Positions 1 through 11,074 of a stretch of 64,000 nucleotides of DNA are shown here, in pieces. The DNA is from Paramecium pentaurelia (lineage: Eukaryota > Ciliophora > Oligohymenophorea > Peniculida > Parameciidae). Under the pieces are notes generated by a model, which saw nothing but the letters and a program-made list of their open reading frames with translations, did not search any database and was not told where the DNA came from. Both the position numbers and the translations under genes were made by a program. The stretch spans positions 150,671 through 214,670 of the forward strand of contig CAJJDO010000109.1 of NCBI GenBank assembly GCA_905183005.1, in the 5' to 3' direction. The stretch's first letter is position 1; the number at the start of each line of letters is the position of its first letter.

Positions 1-407
1 CTATTATTTAAGGAATCAATCTTTATTAATAATAAATAATTACTCTATCTTTATTAAAGAATTTATTATATTATTCACTTAGAAAATTATTTGGTTTGCT
101 GTTATTGATACCGTTTAGTAAACTATCCATTTTCATCAATTTTATTGGATTAGAATTAGTAAACATTGATAATTATTATTTATAATCCTGATGATCTTAT
201 TAGGAATTTGATTATTCATCATATTAATTCCCACATTAATAAAGATCATCGAAATTTCTAGCTTATTGATGATCGATTATATCATTAACCACTATTTCAT
301 CATTATTATTCATTTTATTTTTAACCCTCATTTTAGATTTTTACAAATTTTATTCATCTTGTTTATTTTCCATTTTTACCATCTTTCTTGAATCTTATTA
401 AAATTAA

Positions 408-453
<46 letters not shown>

Positions 454-1005
454 CTTTTTCAGCATTTTCTATTTTATTTCTCAACCTCATTTGTTATTAT
501 CCATTAGATTGTTATGATTAATGATTTAATTATTAATGACTTAATTATTAGATTTATTGTTATTTACTTGAGGCTCTAGTTCTTTTTTAATCTACACTTT
601 ATTCACTTTCTGCTTCTGACTAAGATTCACTTTCTTTTCTCTTTTGAAATCCAGGATACTAACATATTAGATTTATTAAAGTACATCTTATTTAGTGAAT
701 ACCTTTTTATGGTTAGATTAAAGCATTTCCATTTCAATATTTTCAGTAGAAGTAAATTAATAAACATTCCCACTTAGATCTGTAAAACACAACAGCATTT
801 TTATGTTACACAAAACAGCCAATTCACATGCTTTTTTCAACAAACCATTTTTTCTTTTATTGAATGTAATCTAAAATAATATTAAGGAGTAATTTAAATT
901 ATATAGTGGTTCTAAAAATAGTAGAATAAGTAATTAAAATAATAAATTTACATTCCTAATACGATCATCTTTAAGATATTGTATGTCAATTTTATTCCTT
1001 CCCAT
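1..1005 (-). CDS. MADS-box transcription factor (SRF/MEF2 type), 3' end beyond window
   Basis: The protein begins MGRNKIDIQYLKDDRIRN and continues ITFNKRKNGLLKKACELAVL, aligning without gaps to the MADS DNA-binding domain (residues 1-60). It should therefore bind CArG-like DNA as a dimer in the nucleus. Two introns are inferred: 871-951 (81 nt, long for this genome) and 659-684 (26 nt). After the second intron the tail is acidic and Ser/Gln/Asn-rich, with 14 consecutive glutamines (13 TAA plus one CAA, 410-451), and the frame stays open to base 1, so the C-terminus lies outside the window. The start is the ATG whose first base is 1005, fixed by the N-terminal MGR motif. Targets are unknown. 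Confidence 0.88.
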
Positions 1006-1047
1006 TATATATTAAATATTAAATTATTTAAAATTAATCTTTTATAA

Positions 1048-2816
1048 ATGTCTAATTTTTGGAAAGAAATACAAAATTATTCTGGATGCACAGATTTTGA
1101 ATAGTTACAATATTATCTCAACATCATATACAAAGTAACATTTAATAAAAACTTTAGTATGAAATATAATTAGAAGACTTTTAAACTATACATCCAGTAT
1201 ATTTAGCAAAATTAATGCATTTACACTAATTAGCAATATAATATTATGAACATTCAACTGAGGAATTAATAGAGTATGAAAAATACAACTTAAAGTCTAC
1301 ATTAGATATTGAAGAACAAGTAAATAGACAATTTATTTATAGATTAGAAAAAAAGAAAAAAAACTCATAGAAAGCAAAGTAAATATAAAGGCAACATAAA
1401 AAAAATTATAATTAGAATTGAATTAAAAAGATAAATTCATACAGAAAATTATAAACACTTAATTAATTTAATGTCTTTATTGTGATTAGGTAGTCACAAC
1501 AGAGTCTTAATTTGATTTACATATGTAATAATATCATAAAAAAGAATTTAATAAAAAAGAAGTTAATATTATCAATCAAGCATTGTAAAATCAATTATTA
1601 ACATAATAATTAAGTAATAAGGTTATCTAATAAAATCAGCAAAATTATTTAGCCTTAAATTATCAATTACTTTAATTCACTAAAGAATAATTATCAAGAG
1701 AAACTACAAATTTTATAGAAAATACTTTAGAAGTCACTGGAAAAATTAAAAATATTGATCAAAATTATACAAAAGAAATAAAAAATTTGGAAGAAGAAAT
1801 TGATAATAAATTAAATTTGATTTAACTTAATGTAGAAAAGGAAGAATAAATAAGAGAATAATAAGTCAAAGAGAAAGTTGCATTAATGGAAGAATAAATA
1901 ATGCAAGAATTTGAAAAATCAAGATCTCATCTTTTAAAATCAAAATAAGTAAATAAAATGAAAACCAATACTTTTATAGGGAAATCTCAAGAAAGTTCAG
2001 TGTATAACTCTTAATAACCACCATCTGCTGTATTCTAATAATAATCTGGAATTCAAAGAGGATAAACTACTATAAATATTTAAAGTCTTGCGAATATTGA
2101 ATAAGATGAATTAATTTAAGATGATCAATTCCAAAAAACAAATTAATAGTAATTTAAAATTTAAATTAAACCAACTTCAGAATTAGACACTCCTCTTTAA
2201 GGTAAATTTGAATAATCTTAATAACTTTCTGAATCTTTATTAGGAAGCTAACGTTTATTGGTTAAACCATCAACTGAAATATAATAATAATAATCAAAAT
2301 TTCATAAGTAAGTTTAGAAAAAGAATTCAGAATCTGAAGGAGATTAATCATTCAATAAAAATGATAATTAATATTATAATGATGATAATATTGATTATCT
2401 AGTATAAAACCTTGAGATGTATCATAATGCAATTGATTCATAATAAAATATGCTATTTGAATTGTAATTATATTATTTTTTTATTATTTAGATTATTAAA
2501 TAGAAGTAAAGGTTCTAGGCCTACATGTTCAGACCTATAGAAAAAACATTATAGATAAATCTTAGAGAAAAATATTGAAAAAGACATGAAAGGAATAGAA
2601 GGATTTGATCTTAAAGTTTTAAAGAAAACATATGATGATTTAAATAAATAACTTAAGGATTAATAAGCAAATGCAGATGAAAAACTATAATTATACTCTT
2701 TTAATGAGGAATCTCATACTCCAGAAGAAATTGATTCTAGAAGAGCAACTTAATTTTTAAATATTAGATCTAGAAAAAATAGTGGGAAACATTTAAAAAA
2801 TCCATCATAGAATTGA
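1048..2816 (+). CDS. DZIP1: DZIP1-like ciliary basal-body/transition-zone protein
   Basis: Predicted 564 residues after removing introns 1135-1157, 1320-1342 and 2464-2491. The N-terminus resembles the Dzip-like N domain (a conserved stretch around IHPVYLAKLMHLHQLAIQYY), followed by a short coiled coil and one C2H2 finger at about residues 127-148 (C-x2-C-x12-H-x4-H), then long coiled coil and a low-complexity Gln/Ser tail. This order (N domain, coiled coil, single C2H2, coiled coil) is that of DZIP1/DZIP1L, which act at basal bodies and the ciliary transition zone. It is transcribed divergently from the MADS gene, with about 40 bp between start codons. Function is by homology only. Confidence 0.8.
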
Positions 2817-3101
2817 TTTTGGATATTTCTTTCTATTAATTAAGAGATAATCGAAATTTTTAGAGAGGTAGATTGTAGTTATAATTTATTTTATTTAGCA
2901 ATAAAAATAAACATAAATTTAATTAAAAATAATAATACAAGATTTAACCTTAAATTTGAGTATACTTTATTGGATTAGATAATTATAATATTTAACCATT
3001 AATTAAGAATAGAAACAAAACATTTCAAAGTATATAATAAATTGTTTGTCTTTTTTTTCAATTTAAAATTTAATTATACATAATATGGTGAATAAATATA
3101 A

Positions 3102-3794
3102 TCAGAGATTTTAGGAATAGAAAAATTCTGATTGTTCTTCCTCCTAAGAACAGCCTTCTAAGTATTAACTAGTTGAATCTACTTTTTACCAACTTATAAT
3201 TGCTTAAACTTATCCAGTTAATTTTTCGTATTTATTTTCCATTTATTCCCTTTGTTATTGTAAATCCAAATATATTTATTTGTGTTATTATAATATGATC
3301 TCATGTTAATTAATAATGTGAGTGAATTATTATTCATCTTAATTCAAATTTTATTTTATTGAAGTAATCTCATCAATCAAGAATCTTTAAAAACATTAAT
3401 GATTTAACTTTTATTTTTATTACATTTTGTTCTAGCTTCTTTTTAACAAAACTAAGAGATGTCTAATTTATTATTTAATAATACTCTTTTCCTTTTAAAA
3501 AATTTTGATGCCAAAACACTTATTAATTATTCTGATTTCGAATCTTCTAAAAATCATACATATTCAACTGTCTTAAGAAAGAAGTAAAGTGATTATGTTT
3601 AAAATGTTAAGGCAGTATATTTTGTTCCAATAATTCAGGATTTAAAACGATAAATGCATCTCCTTATGGTGCCCAGGTGATGATTAATGAATTATTCTTT
3701 TTCTATATATATTACTAATTACTAAATCTTCCAAAATGGCATGCAATTTAATAATGAAAGACGGAATAGTATATTTTGATTTGTTTTTATCCAT
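3102..3794 (-). CDS. heat-shock-factor-type DNA-binding protein (short HSF)
   Basis: About 218 residues. It carries a recognisable HSF DNA-binding domain: IPSFIIKLHAILEDL, then WAPQGDAFIV, the recognition helix block FTSFLRQLNMYDF, and a HQNFLKGKEYY wing region. A 20-nt intron (3703-3722) fits the domain exactly. Near 3408-3423 the frame shifts by one; either a 16-nt GTA...AAG intron or a frameshift is needed to reach the Gln-rich coiled-coil tail (likely trimerisation segment) that ends at the TGA at 3102-3104. The closest relative in this window is the longer HSF at 9.0-10.3 kb. It should bind nGAAn repeats if intact. A plus-strand open frame near 3085 is its antisense shadow. Confidence 0.8.
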
Positions 3795-4195
3795 AGAAAT
3801 TTTGAGGAAATTAGAAATTTATTTTAATTAATAAATCTTTGGAGATAAAATATTTATATAAATTATTATTTCTTCCCCCTAAAAATTAATAACCACACAA
3901 TTTTTTCTAAATTTCTTTATTCTTTTAATAATTTTTCAATTCTGATTTCTATATCTAATCCAAACTACACCTTTTTTGATCTCTCATCCTATCTAAATAA
4001 AAAGACAACAAAAATTAAATATTAAATACATCATATAATCAATACTTATTCACTTTTTAAGTCTGCTTTTTTGAATCTATATTTAATGTTTAACTTTCTA
4101 AACTTGTTTGTAATTCATAATTGTTCCATTGTATTAACATACTATCATGGAATTATTATGTAATTTATTTAATATACTTTATTATTAATAACATC
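3795..4195. other. AT-rich divergent intergenic region
   Basis: About 400 bases separate the starts of the short HSF gene (-) and the CLEC16A-like gene (+), so it must hold both promoters. I see no coding frame, RNA gene or repeat in it. Confidence 0.6.
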
Positions 4196-6253
4196 ATGGA
4201 TTTATTTACTCATCATTCTAATAATTTAAAGCAGAATGTTAATATAATAGAATCAGTCTCTTCCCTTTCAGAACTAGCAATCTTAGGAGATTAAAAAGAA
4301 TCAGACATCTTTGAGTAATTTTATATTATAATCTAGTTAATTTATAGAAGATAAGATTATAGAAGAATTTGTAAGAACATTAAAATCAACTAAGGATACC
4401 AATATAGTAAATACAATCTTGCATTAAATTTCAATGCTAATGTAACTTATTCTTTAATTTATTAGAACAAATATTGGAAAAAATATTGTTGTGCTTCTTT
4501 CTTTGCCCTAATTAAACGAATTTATTATATATAACTATGATTTAAGTAATGATGAAACTTAGGATTACTATATTAATTTTATTAAAATTCTATCAAATAA
4601 GGTAACAAGAGAAAACATCAATTTATTCTTTAATTAAGTAAGAATTCATTATAGTCTTAATAGAAATATGCATAATTTCCACTATTATTATATTCTTAGA
4701 ACTTTTATAATGCTAAAGATAATTTAACTAGAACATATACTAGACATATATTATTATCAATACTTTAAATAGTAGAAAATAGTTAAATGGAAAAAGTACT
4801 CTTGCAATATCTTCAATGTTATCCATTTCTTTAAGTGTTAACAAATCATATTTCATTTTTTAAAGATCTTTTATTTAAATGGAGTAAAGATCAAGATTAT
4901 TATCATGAAGAATTAAAAAATATGTATTATTTTTTTAAAGATTTGTATCAAATAGCACATTATTTAGTTGATGTAATAATATTTATTATTATTTAGATCT
5001 TAGATAATTTATTTTTAAATATTATAATTATACCACTTCTTTAAACATTCTAATAGAAAGATGAGAATATAAAATAATAAAGTACTCTGATAATAAAAAG
5101 TTTTTTCAATGCTGAGATAATATTTAGTAAAAGAATACTTATAAGTATACTTATACTATTATTCTCACCAGAAATTCCTAAAATTCAATCAATTTAATTG
5201 GAATTAAATTATTTACCAACAAAAGATCCAGAATTAGTAAATTAATGTACAAGATTTTTTAATATTCCTTAAAAAGAGAGTAAAGATGGTGAAAGATTGA
5301 GTGGTTTATTATAATCTATCACTTAAACTATTTCATATGTTTCAAATAATTCTATATTTGTTAAAGAAATTCCAAAATAAGAATTATATGAAGCTTTGTA
5401 ATCTTTGGGATACATACAAAAATTAAATTAAGCTATTTTATTTAAAGAAAACATATTGTTTTAAGATGAACATACAAATAATTTGTAAATATTTTATGTT
5501 ATATTATATAGTCTTAATGAAGAACATTATCAGTCAGTTTTAATTCTTCTAGAAACTATAGTAACATAAAATACTTTATCTTTGATATCAGAATCTTAAA
5601 AACAAATATTTATAATCAATTTACTTAATATAATGTATGAAGAGCAATACAATATACTTAATACCTTAAATAATTGTTAAAAATCAATTTTAATCATTAA
5701 TTAATTACTTGAAGTTTAAGACTAAAATTTTTTAATTTAATATATTAGATTTAAATTATTAAGACAAATGGAATAACATATTCAATCTTATACTATTGAA
5801 TATTATAGATATTTTTCTTAAATTTTATAATCATTGTAAAATAAAAATATTGAAATATATAATAAGATTCCAGTAACTCATTAGATTATTAAGTTCTTAC
5901 TACTTTTAGATTTAAGCTTTTAAAAATAATGGCTTAAGAATCCATTCTCTTAAACAAAAAATCCTAATATTTATAAAGAATTATCATTTAATGATGGATT
6001 AATTAAATTATGTCATTTAGAAATCATTACTTAAAATTTAAATTTTTATTTAGATTAATGGAAAATAATCCCATAAGAACAAAAATAAACAATAATTTTT
6101 ATTAATTTAATAGATGATGAGAAATTAGAATTGGTTTTTCAAGATGAAAATGAAGCAGAAATATTTAAGTTAGAAGTATATCAAAGACAATAAGATTCAG
6201 AATAGCATGCTATTTCTTAAATAATACTATAATTATAGTAATTATACTTTTGA
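4196..6253 (+). CDS. CLEC16A: CLEC16A/GOP-1 (FPL domain) family protein
   Basis: 669 residues after removing introns 4315-4336 (22 nt) and 4638-4663 (26 nt). Residues about 20-180 match the FPL domain: LSELAILGDQKESDIFDQFI, a helical block, NEFIIYNYDLSNDETQDYYI, NFIKILSNKVTRENINLFFN. In animals CLEC16A is an endosomal, autophagy and mitophagy regulator; the plant homologue is TT9. The animal protein is about 1,050 residues, so this one is shorter at the C-terminus. The remainder is helical, hydrophobic and Gln-rich without recognisable motifs. The start is the first ATG, followed immediately by family-like sequence. The snoRNA cluster begins about 200 bases after its stop. Confidence 0.82.
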
Positions 6254-6454
6254 TTATATGCTTTATTGTAATATTAATCATTATTATTTTTACTCTATTG
6301 TGTATTTATGGAATGCATCTTTTAATTCAAATATCAACTAACTTATTAGTAAGTTTATTTGATGATTTTTTTAATTTAATATAAACATTATTGCAAACCC
6401 ATATTTTAATTTGGGATTATTTTTATTAATTATAATAGTAATAAATAAAATCAA

Positions 6455-6518
6455 TATAATGAGGAATTCAAACAGTTCTGCTTCTGAATAAAGACGACAT
6501 TTCATTATCTGATTATAA
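6455..6518 (+). ncRNA. candidate box C/D snoRNA 1 (weak)
   Basis: A non-standard box C (ATGAGGA, 6459-6465), a D' CTGA (6484-6487) and a D CTGA (6509-6512) are enclosed by a possible 5-bp TATAA/TTATA terminal stem. The stretch before D' could pair with an rRNA segment, but I am unsure of the target. First member of the cluster. Confidence 0.4.
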
Positions 6519-6537
6519 TAATATTATATATATATAT

Positions 6538-6634
6538 ATTTGTGATGAATCGATGACGAGTATGAGAGATTCAATAGACATCCATCTATTATTCTCACAT
6601 AAATGATTATTTGAGGCATTTGCCTGAAAAAAAT
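6538..6634 (+). ncRNA. candidate box C/D snoRNA 2
   Basis: Box C GTGATGA (6542-6548) and box D CTGA (6624-6627), about 80 nt apart, in a non-coding interval. GAGGCATTT just before box D is complementary to AAATGCCTC, a conserved large-subunit rRNA segment as I remember it. Confidence 0.6.
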
Positions 6635-6642
6635 AAAATTGT

Positions 6643-6707
6643 TATTATGATGAAATTATTGCCGCCCCAGTCTTAAAGACTCTGATGATACGGCTACGTC
6701 TGATCTA
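6643..6707 (+). ncRNA. candidate box C/D snoRNA 3
   Basis: Box C ATGATGA (6647-6653), internal CTGATGATA (possible overlapping D'/C', 6682-6690) and box D CTGA (6700-6703). The internal GCCGCCCCAGTC is complementary to the conserved LSU rRNA segment GACTGGGGCGG, though it sits further from the D' box than usual. This is a GC-rich island in very AT-rich DNA. Confidence 0.6.
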
Positions 6708-6718
6708 ATAAAATTATA

Positions 6719-6788
6719 TAGAATGATGCAAAATATTTGTTAATCTAGAAATAGAATGATGAAATTAACCACCAAGATCTCTGATCTA
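6719..6788 (+). ncRNA. candidate box C/D snoRNA 4
   Basis: Box C ATGATGC (6723-6729, last base off consensus), C' ATGATGA (6756-6762), box D CTGA (6781-6784), with AGA/TCT flanks that could pair as a terminal stem. The 13 bases before box D, ACCACCAAGATCT, are an exact complement of the LSU rRNA segment AGATCTTGGTGGT. Confidence 0.72.
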
Positions 6789-6803
6789 AAATCTAATTAT
6801 ATA

Positions 6804-6870
6804 TTAAAGTGATGATTTTGTAGTCCATGATTAATCATGATTCCAATCTTTCGCTCCTATCTGATATATT
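6804..6870 (+). ncRNA. candidate box C/D snoRNA 5
   Basis: Box C GTGATGA (6809-6815) and box D CTGA (6861-6864). The bases just upstream of box D, CTTTCGCTCCTAT, pair with LSU rRNA ATAGGGGCGAAAG with one G-U pair, in the arrangement expected of a methylation guide. Confidence 0.72.
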
Positions 6871-6883
6871 AATAATATTATAT

Positions 6884-6955
6884 AAAAATGATGACTATTA
6901 AGAACTAGAGTCTATGACTTATACATGAATTACAACCCTTGGCTGTCTGAAATTA
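6884..6955 (+). ncRNA. candidate box C/D snoRNA 6
   Basis: Box C ATGATGA (6888-6894) and box D CTGA (6947-6950). CCCTTGGCTGT immediately before box D is an exact complement of the conserved LSU rRNA segment ACAGCCAAGGG. Confidence 0.72.
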
Positions 6956-6980
6956 ATTATACTATTATATATATATATAT

Positions 6981-7050
6981 ATATGTGATGAAAAACTGAC
7001 ACCTCTTGATTGAGCCTATGGGCATTGATCGGAATTCAAAATCTGATTTT
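6981..7050 (+). ncRNA. candidate box C/D snoRNA 7
   Basis: Box C GTGATGA (6985-6991), possible D' CTGA (6996-6999) and box D CTGA (7043-7046), followed by a T run. I could not name an rRNA target for the bases before box D. A TA-repeat precedes it, as it does snoRNA 2. Confidence 0.5.
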
Positions 7051-7459
7051 TTTTCTTAACTTTTCTTATCATCTTTAAATTATTTAACTTGGTAATCGAT
7101 TTTTATAATTAATTAAAATATTAATATAAAATTATAGATTAATATTAAATTGAAGGATAAAATATTATATATTCTGTTTAAAAGTATTAAAAATTTGAAT
7201 AGTTTTAATACTAAAATTACATCTTATGAATCTATATTTAAAGTCTTAATTAGAGGATATCATATTTTAATAAAAACTTAATATAATATAATATAAAAAC
7301 ATATTGTCATCACATAAATATTTTGATAGATAAAATCTTTAATAAATAATGATTATTCAATATAATTTGATCCGAATTATTCAGAAAAATTATCGGAATT
7401 TATTATACCATGCATTTATAAAAAGTAGAAGCAATAAATTATTTTCATTATTATTTATC
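7051..7459. other. AT-rich intergenic region
   Basis: About 400 bases between the snoRNA cluster and the UBA-repeat gene. Stops interrupt all frames and I see no structured RNA signature. Confidence 0.6.
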
Positions 7460-8257
7460 ATGAACATAAAAGAACAAAAAGCCATTCATAAATTGATAAA
7501 GGCAGGTTACTTAGAGTAACATAATCAGTTAATTGCCTAAGGAATAACTAATCCATGGTTTAATTATCATCACTTAAATAAAAATAATGGTGATATTCAT
7601 AAAGTTATCTTTTCTTACAATGAAAATTAAAATAAGAAGGAAGAAAAGAGATAAAGAGCATTAAAAACAATTGAAAATATGGGATGGCTTCATAAAAATT
7701 AGGAACTACTAGAAAAAGGATTTCCTCAAATTAAAAAAAATTTGAAAGTTTTACTTAAAACAAATGGAGATGTTGAAAAATCAATTTCAATATTAAGTAA
7801 GAAAAAGTATATGAAATTTGATAAACCTATTGAATTAATCATGTAAGAACTAGGATTTACAGTATAATTTGAAAAACTAAAAGAAATGGGATACACTAAT
7901 GAAAAAAAAATAGCTAAGTTGCTATTTAAATTTGAGGGAAACTTAGAACCAATTCTTGATAAATTTTTAAAGATTAAAAACAAAGATAATGTTTATTCAA
8001 TCAAAAAACCAATTGAAAAACACAAGCCTAAGAAATTTTCATAAGATTATTAACAATTAAAAAAAAATAAAGCTGAACTTAAGTAAAAATTTGCTCATTT
8101 AAAGGGAAAGAATATTCATGATAAAAAAACATTGAAATTCTTATCTATTTTTAATGGTGATATTGAATCTGCTATTAAGTGGTTAAACCAAATCAAACCA
8201 TAAGCTTAGTCTTAAGGTTAAATGTTGCTTGAACAAGAAGTTCTTGCACAATAATGA
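7460..8257 (+). CDS. tandem UBA-like repeat protein
   Basis: An intronless 265-residue protein made of at least four UBA-like three-helix units: KAIHKLIKAGYLEQHNQLIA, RALKTIENMGWLHKNQELLE, FEKLKEMGYTNEKKIAKLLF, and a last one with GKNIHDKKTLKFLSIFNGDI. Each has the conserved pattern of a hydrophobic helix, a Met-Gly or Gly loop and a (N)GD(I/V/L) helix start. UBA domains usually bind ubiquitin or ubiquitin-like proteins, so an adaptor role is possible, but no catalytic or other domain is present. I do not recognise an orthologue. The start is the first ATG after a long AT-rich spacer. Confidence 0.72.
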
Positions 8258-9042
8258 GTTTTATAAACTCAAAAGATAGGGAGGGAGGGTTGGATATTAT
8301 ATATATATATAAAGAACATTATATAAATAATTTTAAATATTTTTATTTAAAAAAATAAGTTTCTAAAGAATCTTCAATTAAAATTTTGGATTAGTAAGGC
8401 TAATTCACTCTTTTGATTTAAGATGAATTTTATCTAATTCAATTTAAGGGGTAGAGTGAAAGGTGTCTTTATTGTAAAAAATATTAATTCTCAATATTAA
8501 TCCAATTAGATTATAAATAATTTTAGATTATTATAAATTTAGTAAATTTTCAAGCAAATATTCAAAGATGATTGTTTCATTCTGAAATTGAATTTTTATT
8601 AATTTATCGAAATGTGACTTCGATTTTAATATAAATTTCTATTTGTTTAAATTTGATTACATAAATAATCATTAAGGTATTGAATTTTGAGTTCTTTAGA
8701 GTTTAATTAATAACAAGATCATCATGTAATCCTTTAAACTAAACCTCATTTTAATTTAAACACTTAAAAAGGTTATTAAAAATTATTTATACATTGATGT
8801 AGCTTTATAAATTATGGGATAAAAAAACTAGATATTATCTAAAAGGCATACTATTTTAATAATTTCAATAATTTCCTATTTCTTTCAAGAAATCAAGTAA
8901 GAAATATAAAAAAATATAATAGTAAAAATCTTTTCAATATATTTCAAAAATTTTTTAAATTTATTCAGACTTTTTTATCTTGAATATTAACATTGCGATA
9001 TAAATTAAATAATAAATAAAGAAGTTTATTTTTATTAAAATA
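8258..9042. other. convergent intergenic region with one possible small gene
   Basis: This separates the 3' ends of the UBA-repeat gene (+) and the HSF gene (-). Apart from the small minus-strand frame at 8405-8662 (listed separately) I see no gene. A GGGAGGGAGGG run lies just after the UBA-gene stop (around 8279), followed by a short TA repeat. Confidence 0.5.
8405..8662 (-). CDS. possible small ORF, unknown
   Basis: An 85-residue frame with an ATG start and TGA stop, basic at its N-terminus (MQSNLNKQKFILKSKSHFDK) and hydrophobic/helical in the middle. No family is recognised. Its codon pattern is acceptable for this genome, but a chance frame in AT-rich DNA cannot be excluded. Confidence 0.28.
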
Positions 9043-10274
9043 TCATAATTCACTTTCTAAAAATTAAGGAATAGGATCTTAATCGTAATAAGAATTTTTG
9101 CGACTTGGATTAGGTGATTCTGAAATGATATAATTATCTTCTAATTTATGGAAAAAATAGGGTTCACTATAAACCATAAGTTGATTATCTTATTTTCTAT
9201 CTAAATTTTCTTATTTTAAATCTATTTTCTTCATAACTGGATATTCATCATCAAAACTAATGTCATCTTCAAATTTCATAGTATTTTTTTTTTCTTATTT
9301 TTAATTGTTTGTGATAGCACTCATAAGCACTTATATTATTTGATTTTTTGATAGTTTTTCAAATTGTTATTCTAAATTCTAACTGATAATTTGAGATGGT
9401 ATTTAATCAAATTACAATTTTTCAGTATCAAAACTTCTTTAATTTTAAGTTTCAATTTAAATTTCATCATCATTTTCGCTGGTTTATTTCAACATTAACA
9501 AATTATTAGCTTGTAAATTACTTTTATGTTTATTATTCTATTTAGTTCCTTATAATGATTATAAAACCCATTTCATTATTTATTCTTCTGAATTTTCATT
9601 TTTATGCCTCTATATTAATATATATAGTACTTATTTTTAGTTAATTCACTCCATAAATATTTATTTTCCTTCATTATCTTTTCATTTTACTTAATAAGAA
9701 TTTTCATTAATTTTTCTAATTCTAATTATTTGTTTTATAATTTTCCCATTTACATTAAAATCTTATAATATTATTAATTGTTATACTTCTGGTATTTCAC
9801 TTTATCCATTTCTTAACTATTCATTTTTTACTAAACTCAAAGAATTCTGTTCTTTTACATCATTAGTCTTTCGTTTGATTTAATTTAACAAATGTCTACA
9901 ATATATATAAAACTTACTTTTAACCTCTTTAAAATTATTTATGTTTGAATTCATTTTCATTATTATCATGTCTGGTTTTGTGAAAATCATACATATTCAA
10001 TTATCGAACAAATGAAGCAAAGTTACTATGCTTAAATGATTTAGGTAAGATAATGTCAGAGAATTCATTAACTTTCTTAACTATGAAAGCAGTTCCTTCT
10101 TCATTCCAACTAATTATATCATGATTTTAAGGATTCTAAATATTTAAAAAATATAAATACATCTATTATTTCATAAGTTTTCAATAAAAATGCCGGTATG
10201 GAATCTCCATTGTCCTTATTTGATCGTGATCTTTTCTTCTTTACTATTTATTACTCTAATAAATCGATTTACAT
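9043..10274 (-). CDS. HSF: heat-shock transcription factor (HSF)
   Basis: About 378 residues. The HSF DNA-binding domain occupies residues about 26-125: IPAFLLKTYEIID, ISWNEEGTAFIV, the recognition helix FASFVRQLNMYDFHKTRH, and HLLNQIKRKT after the wing. Introns at 10136-10160 and 9896-9917 fall exactly where the domain requires. Downstream is a Leu/Ile heptad segment (LELEKLMKILIKQNEKIMKE), the likely trimerisation coil, then a long Gln-rich acidic region ending at the TGA at 9043. A 25-nt intron with an AAG acceptor (9762-9786) joins the two parts; a further intron near 9625-9650 is needed by frame, but its 3' edge is uncertain. Expected to bind heat-shock elements such as those before the HSP70 genes at 29.4 and 31.4 kb. 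Confidence 0.87.
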
Positions 10275-10861
10275 TTATAATAATTAATTTAATCATCATA
10301 ATAATTATAGAAATCATTATTATTAATCTTATCATAAATAAATTAAATCACTATCTACATCTATCATTCATTCAATATTAAATAGAAATACTAATTAATA
10401 ATAATAATAATTTTATATGGATTCTTAATAATCTATTTGATTTAATTTTATATTATAAGACTTAATTATGGTATTAATACATTAGTCAAAATAAAATGAT
10501 AGTAAGAAATATTCATAATAATAATTGGATTTAATTAAATTATTTAAAACTTGTCATTTATTAGAATTTTTTAAGTAAAATAAATGTTTATATTGTACAA
10601 AAAGAGATATATTAAGTTTTATATAGATTATAGACTTTTTTTGTTCTTCAATATTATCAAAATTTAGAATTTTTAATATTACTATATTAAAGATGAAATT
10701 TTTTAGGAAAATTGATTTGATTTATAAATACCAAATATATATGGAGATTCTTTTATTTAAAAATATTGATATGTTTCTTTTTCAAATAATCATATTATTA
10801 ATATAATATTGTTACCCTAATATATATATATTATATTAATTTTATTATAAAATAAAAGAAG
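10275..10861. other. divergent intergenic region
   Basis: About 590 bases of AT-rich DNA between the HSF start (-) and the KGD4-like gene (+). A plus-strand frame starting at 10190 mostly overlaps the HSF N-terminus in antisense and is not a gene. Nothing else is seen. Confidence 0.55.
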
Positions 10862-11074
10862 ATGAATTAAGCATTGAAATATGTTCCAAAAATAAAATTT
10901 ATAGGTAGCAGAGCTAATTTAATTCCTCATCAAAAAAGTACATAAACTTCCAAGTATGTACATAAAGTTGTGGATTATTAAAGAAGAAAGATGACTTAAG
11001 ATGAAATTGATATCATTAATCAAGGAGGATTTGCAGATATGAGTTGGAAGAAAATCAAACCTATCAAAATATGA
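10862..11074 (+). CDS. KGD4: 2-oxoglutarate dehydrogenase subunit 4 (Kgd4/YMR31/MRPS36 family)
   Basis: An intronless protein of 70 residues. The N-terminal VPKIKFIGSRANLIPHQKS corresponds to the yeast Ymr31 N-terminus (P-x-I-K-F-x-G-x-R) and the C-terminal DYQRRKMTQDEIDIINQGG to the conserved (F/Y)RR-x-(L/M)-x-x-x-E-(I/M)-x-x-I-x-x-GG tail. In yeast and animals this small mitochondrial protein recruits the E3 (dihydrolipoyl dehydrogenase) subunit to the 2-oxoglutarate dehydrogenase complex. It has the usual two conserved ends but a shorter linker than other members. The basic N-terminus is compatible with mitochondrial import. Confidence 0.78.

Noticed and set aside
1..60. Possible telomere or chromosome end at the window start
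   Set aside because: No G/T-rich telomeric repeat is present, and the MADS frame runs through base 1.
410..451. TTA array as a CRISPR or satellite
   Set aside because: It is a simple trinucleotide run inside a coding polyglutamine tract, with no spacers.
871..951. A retained internal eliminated sequence in the MADS gene
   Set aside because: Removing it between TA repeats would shift the frame; only a GT...AG excision gives a gapless MADS alignment.
3085..3321. A plus-strand frame starting MVNKYNQRFQ
   Set aside because: It is antisense to the conserved 3' half of the short HSF gene.
10190..10381. A plus-strand hydrophobic frame
   Set aside because: It overlaps the HSF N-terminus in antisense and has low-complexity Ile-rich composition.
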